A stretch of DNA of 64,000 nt, taken from positions 61,704-125,703 of the forward strand of contig CAYJOD010000012.1 in assembly GCA_964371655.1 (NCBI GenBank). The letters run 5' to 3'. A program made the translations under genes and the position numbers. This document shows positions 63,836 to 64,000 of the stretch, piece after piece (within the stretch, counting starts at the first letter, position 1; every line of letters starts with the position of its first letter). The notes under the pieces were generated by a model, which was given only the letters and a program-made list of their open reading frames with translations, made no database searches and was not told the DNA's origin. Origin of the DNA: CAZGSN01 sp964371655. GTDB lineage: Bacteria; Desulfobacterota; Binatia; HRBIN30.

Positions 63836-64000
63836 GGAATCGGGAAACCAAGAGAGTTCTGCAGGCATGCGCGGCAACGAGGTTGGGTAGATGGAGTGCG
63901 GCGGTTATTTCCGGCGGCAGGCTCTGCTCGAAGGCTGTGAAGCAGTTGCTGGTCTGGTGGCGCAGGCGTCCCTGCCTGCGCAGCCGGGCAGGCACGGAGG

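Overview
The window is a high-GC chromosomal fragment, almost certainly from an uncultured Gram-negative bacterium. It has type II secretion pseudopilins, a BamD-like lipoprotein, lipoproteins and an RND exporter. I infer a deltaproteobacterium-like lineage, with Candidatus Binatota / Desulfobacterota as the best guess. The reasons are the pairing of YCF48, RND and DUF1329 proteins, the secreted proteins with dockerin-like calcium loops, CGNGxxExGExCD motifs and Thr-Pro linkers, and a DUF4911 protein. Two runs of ten N (12332-12341 and 21309-21318) and several poly-G tracts show that this is a draft, probably metagenomic, scaffold.

Layout. 1-7050: the end of a type II secretion operon, gspF(partial)-G-H-I-J-K-L-M-N. 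7069-14030: a large exported subtilase-like protein with FG-GAP-type repeats, an anchored protein of unknown function, and a dockerin-like exported protein. 14240-16390: YdcF-like, DUF4911, and tatC/tatB on the minus strand. 16764-19772: a 1002-residue exported beta-helix-like protein. 20162-28341: histone deacetylase family amidohydrolase, PBP1A, a receiver-histidine kinase, the nitrogen-PTS enzyme I PtsP, and a coiled-coil protein. 28352-36269: fused permease/spermidine synthase-like protein, an NTF2-like exported protein, YCF48 lipoprotein, RND exporter and two small membrane proteins. 36337-40206: a GldA/GldF/GldG-like ABC system with a DUF4340 protein. 40463-50660: two large Cys-rich exported paralogs with smaller exported proteins between them. 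51744-54227: tRNA-Gly, a ferritin-like protein, an unknown protein and BamD. 54433-61882: a sulfur locus (E1-like enzyme, ThiS/MoaD carrier, CysM, a second degenerate E1-like protein, a radical-SAM-like protein, SLC13 transporter, Usp, Sat). 62531-63835: DUF1329.

How the genes may work together. The T2SS and Tat components could export the many large Cys-rich, Thr-Pro-linked proteins (inference). The sulfur locus could take up and activate sulfate and pass sulfur through a thiocarboxylated carrier to a cysteine synthase or to an unknown product. The YCF48-RND pair and the distant DUF1329 protein match a recurrent outer-envelope lipid or hydrophobic-substrate module.

The most unusual property is the intergenic DNA. 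It is packed with small palindromic elements of at least ten sequence families. Many arms are made of short degenerate tandem words (7-9 nt), with the reverse-complement words in the other arm. Several show signs of mobility: a 126-bp element with 16-bp terminal inverted repeats and a 9-bp target duplication, a 145-bp element inserted into another repeat with a 10-bp target duplication and an intact empty-site paralog in the same window, and two 157-bp copies in opposite orientation. One element lies inside the gspH coding region and encodes nearly all of its prepilin leader. Both assembly gaps lie in or beside such palindromes.
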